60,989 nt of DNA from Clostridiales bacterium UBA2432. Lineage in GTDB: Bacteria > Bacillota > Clostridia > Lachnospirales > Vallitaleaceae. Location: NCBI GenBank assembly GCA_002342805.1, contig DDQW01000057.1, positions 1 to 60,989 on the forward strand. The letters run 5' to 3'. The translations under genes and the position numbers were made by a program. Position 1 is the stretch's first letter. Every line of letters begins with the position of its first letter. Under the pieces are notes generated by a model. That model saw only the letters and a program-made list of their open reading frames with translations. It did no database searches and had not been told where the DNA came from. Positions 60,958 to 60,989 of this stretch are shown one piece after another.

Positions 60958-60989
60958 GCTATCACCGCCTTTCAAGGAACATTTGTCCC

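Noticed and set aside
1..60989. CRISPR arrays, tRNA or rRNA genes, transposases, prophage genes
   Set aside because: I looked for regular spaced repeats, tRNA T-loop words and transposase or phage structural motifs and found none that I can support.

Overview
The window is an AT-rich stretch of a Gram-positive anaerobe chromosome, almost certainly class Clostridia. The evidence is Firmicute-type AGGAGG ribosome binding sites, near-consensus sigma-A promoters, a T-box leader on leuA, a perfect CIRCE element on groESL, lipoprotein-type binding proteins, a flavodiiron protein typical of anaerobes, and several small families common in Clostridia (DUF6062, DUF6106, YwbE, DUF2294). The family-level resemblance (Lachnospirales-like) is inference. 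Apart from three complete genes and one 3' fragment, every gene is on the minus strand. No rRNA, tRNA, CRISPR array, intact insertion sequence or prophage was seen.

Layout. 1-1045: a decayed patch with the 3' end of a possible membrane O-acyltransferase, a helix-turn-helix regulator remnant and a GC-rich hairpin. 1046-7357: guaA, an AEC permease downstream of T-box-controlled leuA, then the aroF-type DAHP synthase overlapping a DUF554 membrane protein. 7452-11418: a phosphate regulon block pstB-phoU-phoB-phoR with a clear Pho box but no pstSCA. 11556-17593: deoD/guaB, an HD-GYP protein, and CIRCE-controlled groES-groEL. 17648-22219: an OGG1-type glycosylase, DUF6062, DUF2225, glnS and a 77-residue protein. 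22280-28960: a chemoreceptor, then a sucrose block (scrK, scrB, divergent scrR) with a flavodiiron protein gene between scrB and scrK.

29023-35297 holds truA and a tightly overlapping operon: secreted protein, ABC ATPase, ABC permease, histidine kinase, OmpR-type regulator and two small membrane proteins. It is preceded by phased TTTAGA repeats. 35299-45295 holds a complete oppABCDF-type peptide transporter. It is followed, behind its own strong promoter, by a second module: a membrane-anchored binding protein without a lipobox, a DUF6305-like anchored protein, a multi-transmembrane histidine kinase and an HTH response regulator. I consider this the best candidate for an undescribed sensing system. 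45524-49635 holds an oxidoreductase, a MYG1-family protein, a DMT transporter, an ArsC-like protein, YwbE and a divergent second TruA. 49714-57202 is a chemotaxis operon (PAS/degenerate GGDEF protein, cheY, cheA, cheW, MCP, cheR, cheB) with a 19-bp hairpin before cheR. 57448-60989 holds DUF2294, aroC, namA and ftsX.

Many reading frames extend upstream of the real start because an alternative codon or an ATG overlaps the Shine-Dalgarno sequence. Starts given here were chosen from ribosome binding site spacing, and the changed ones are explained in each entry.
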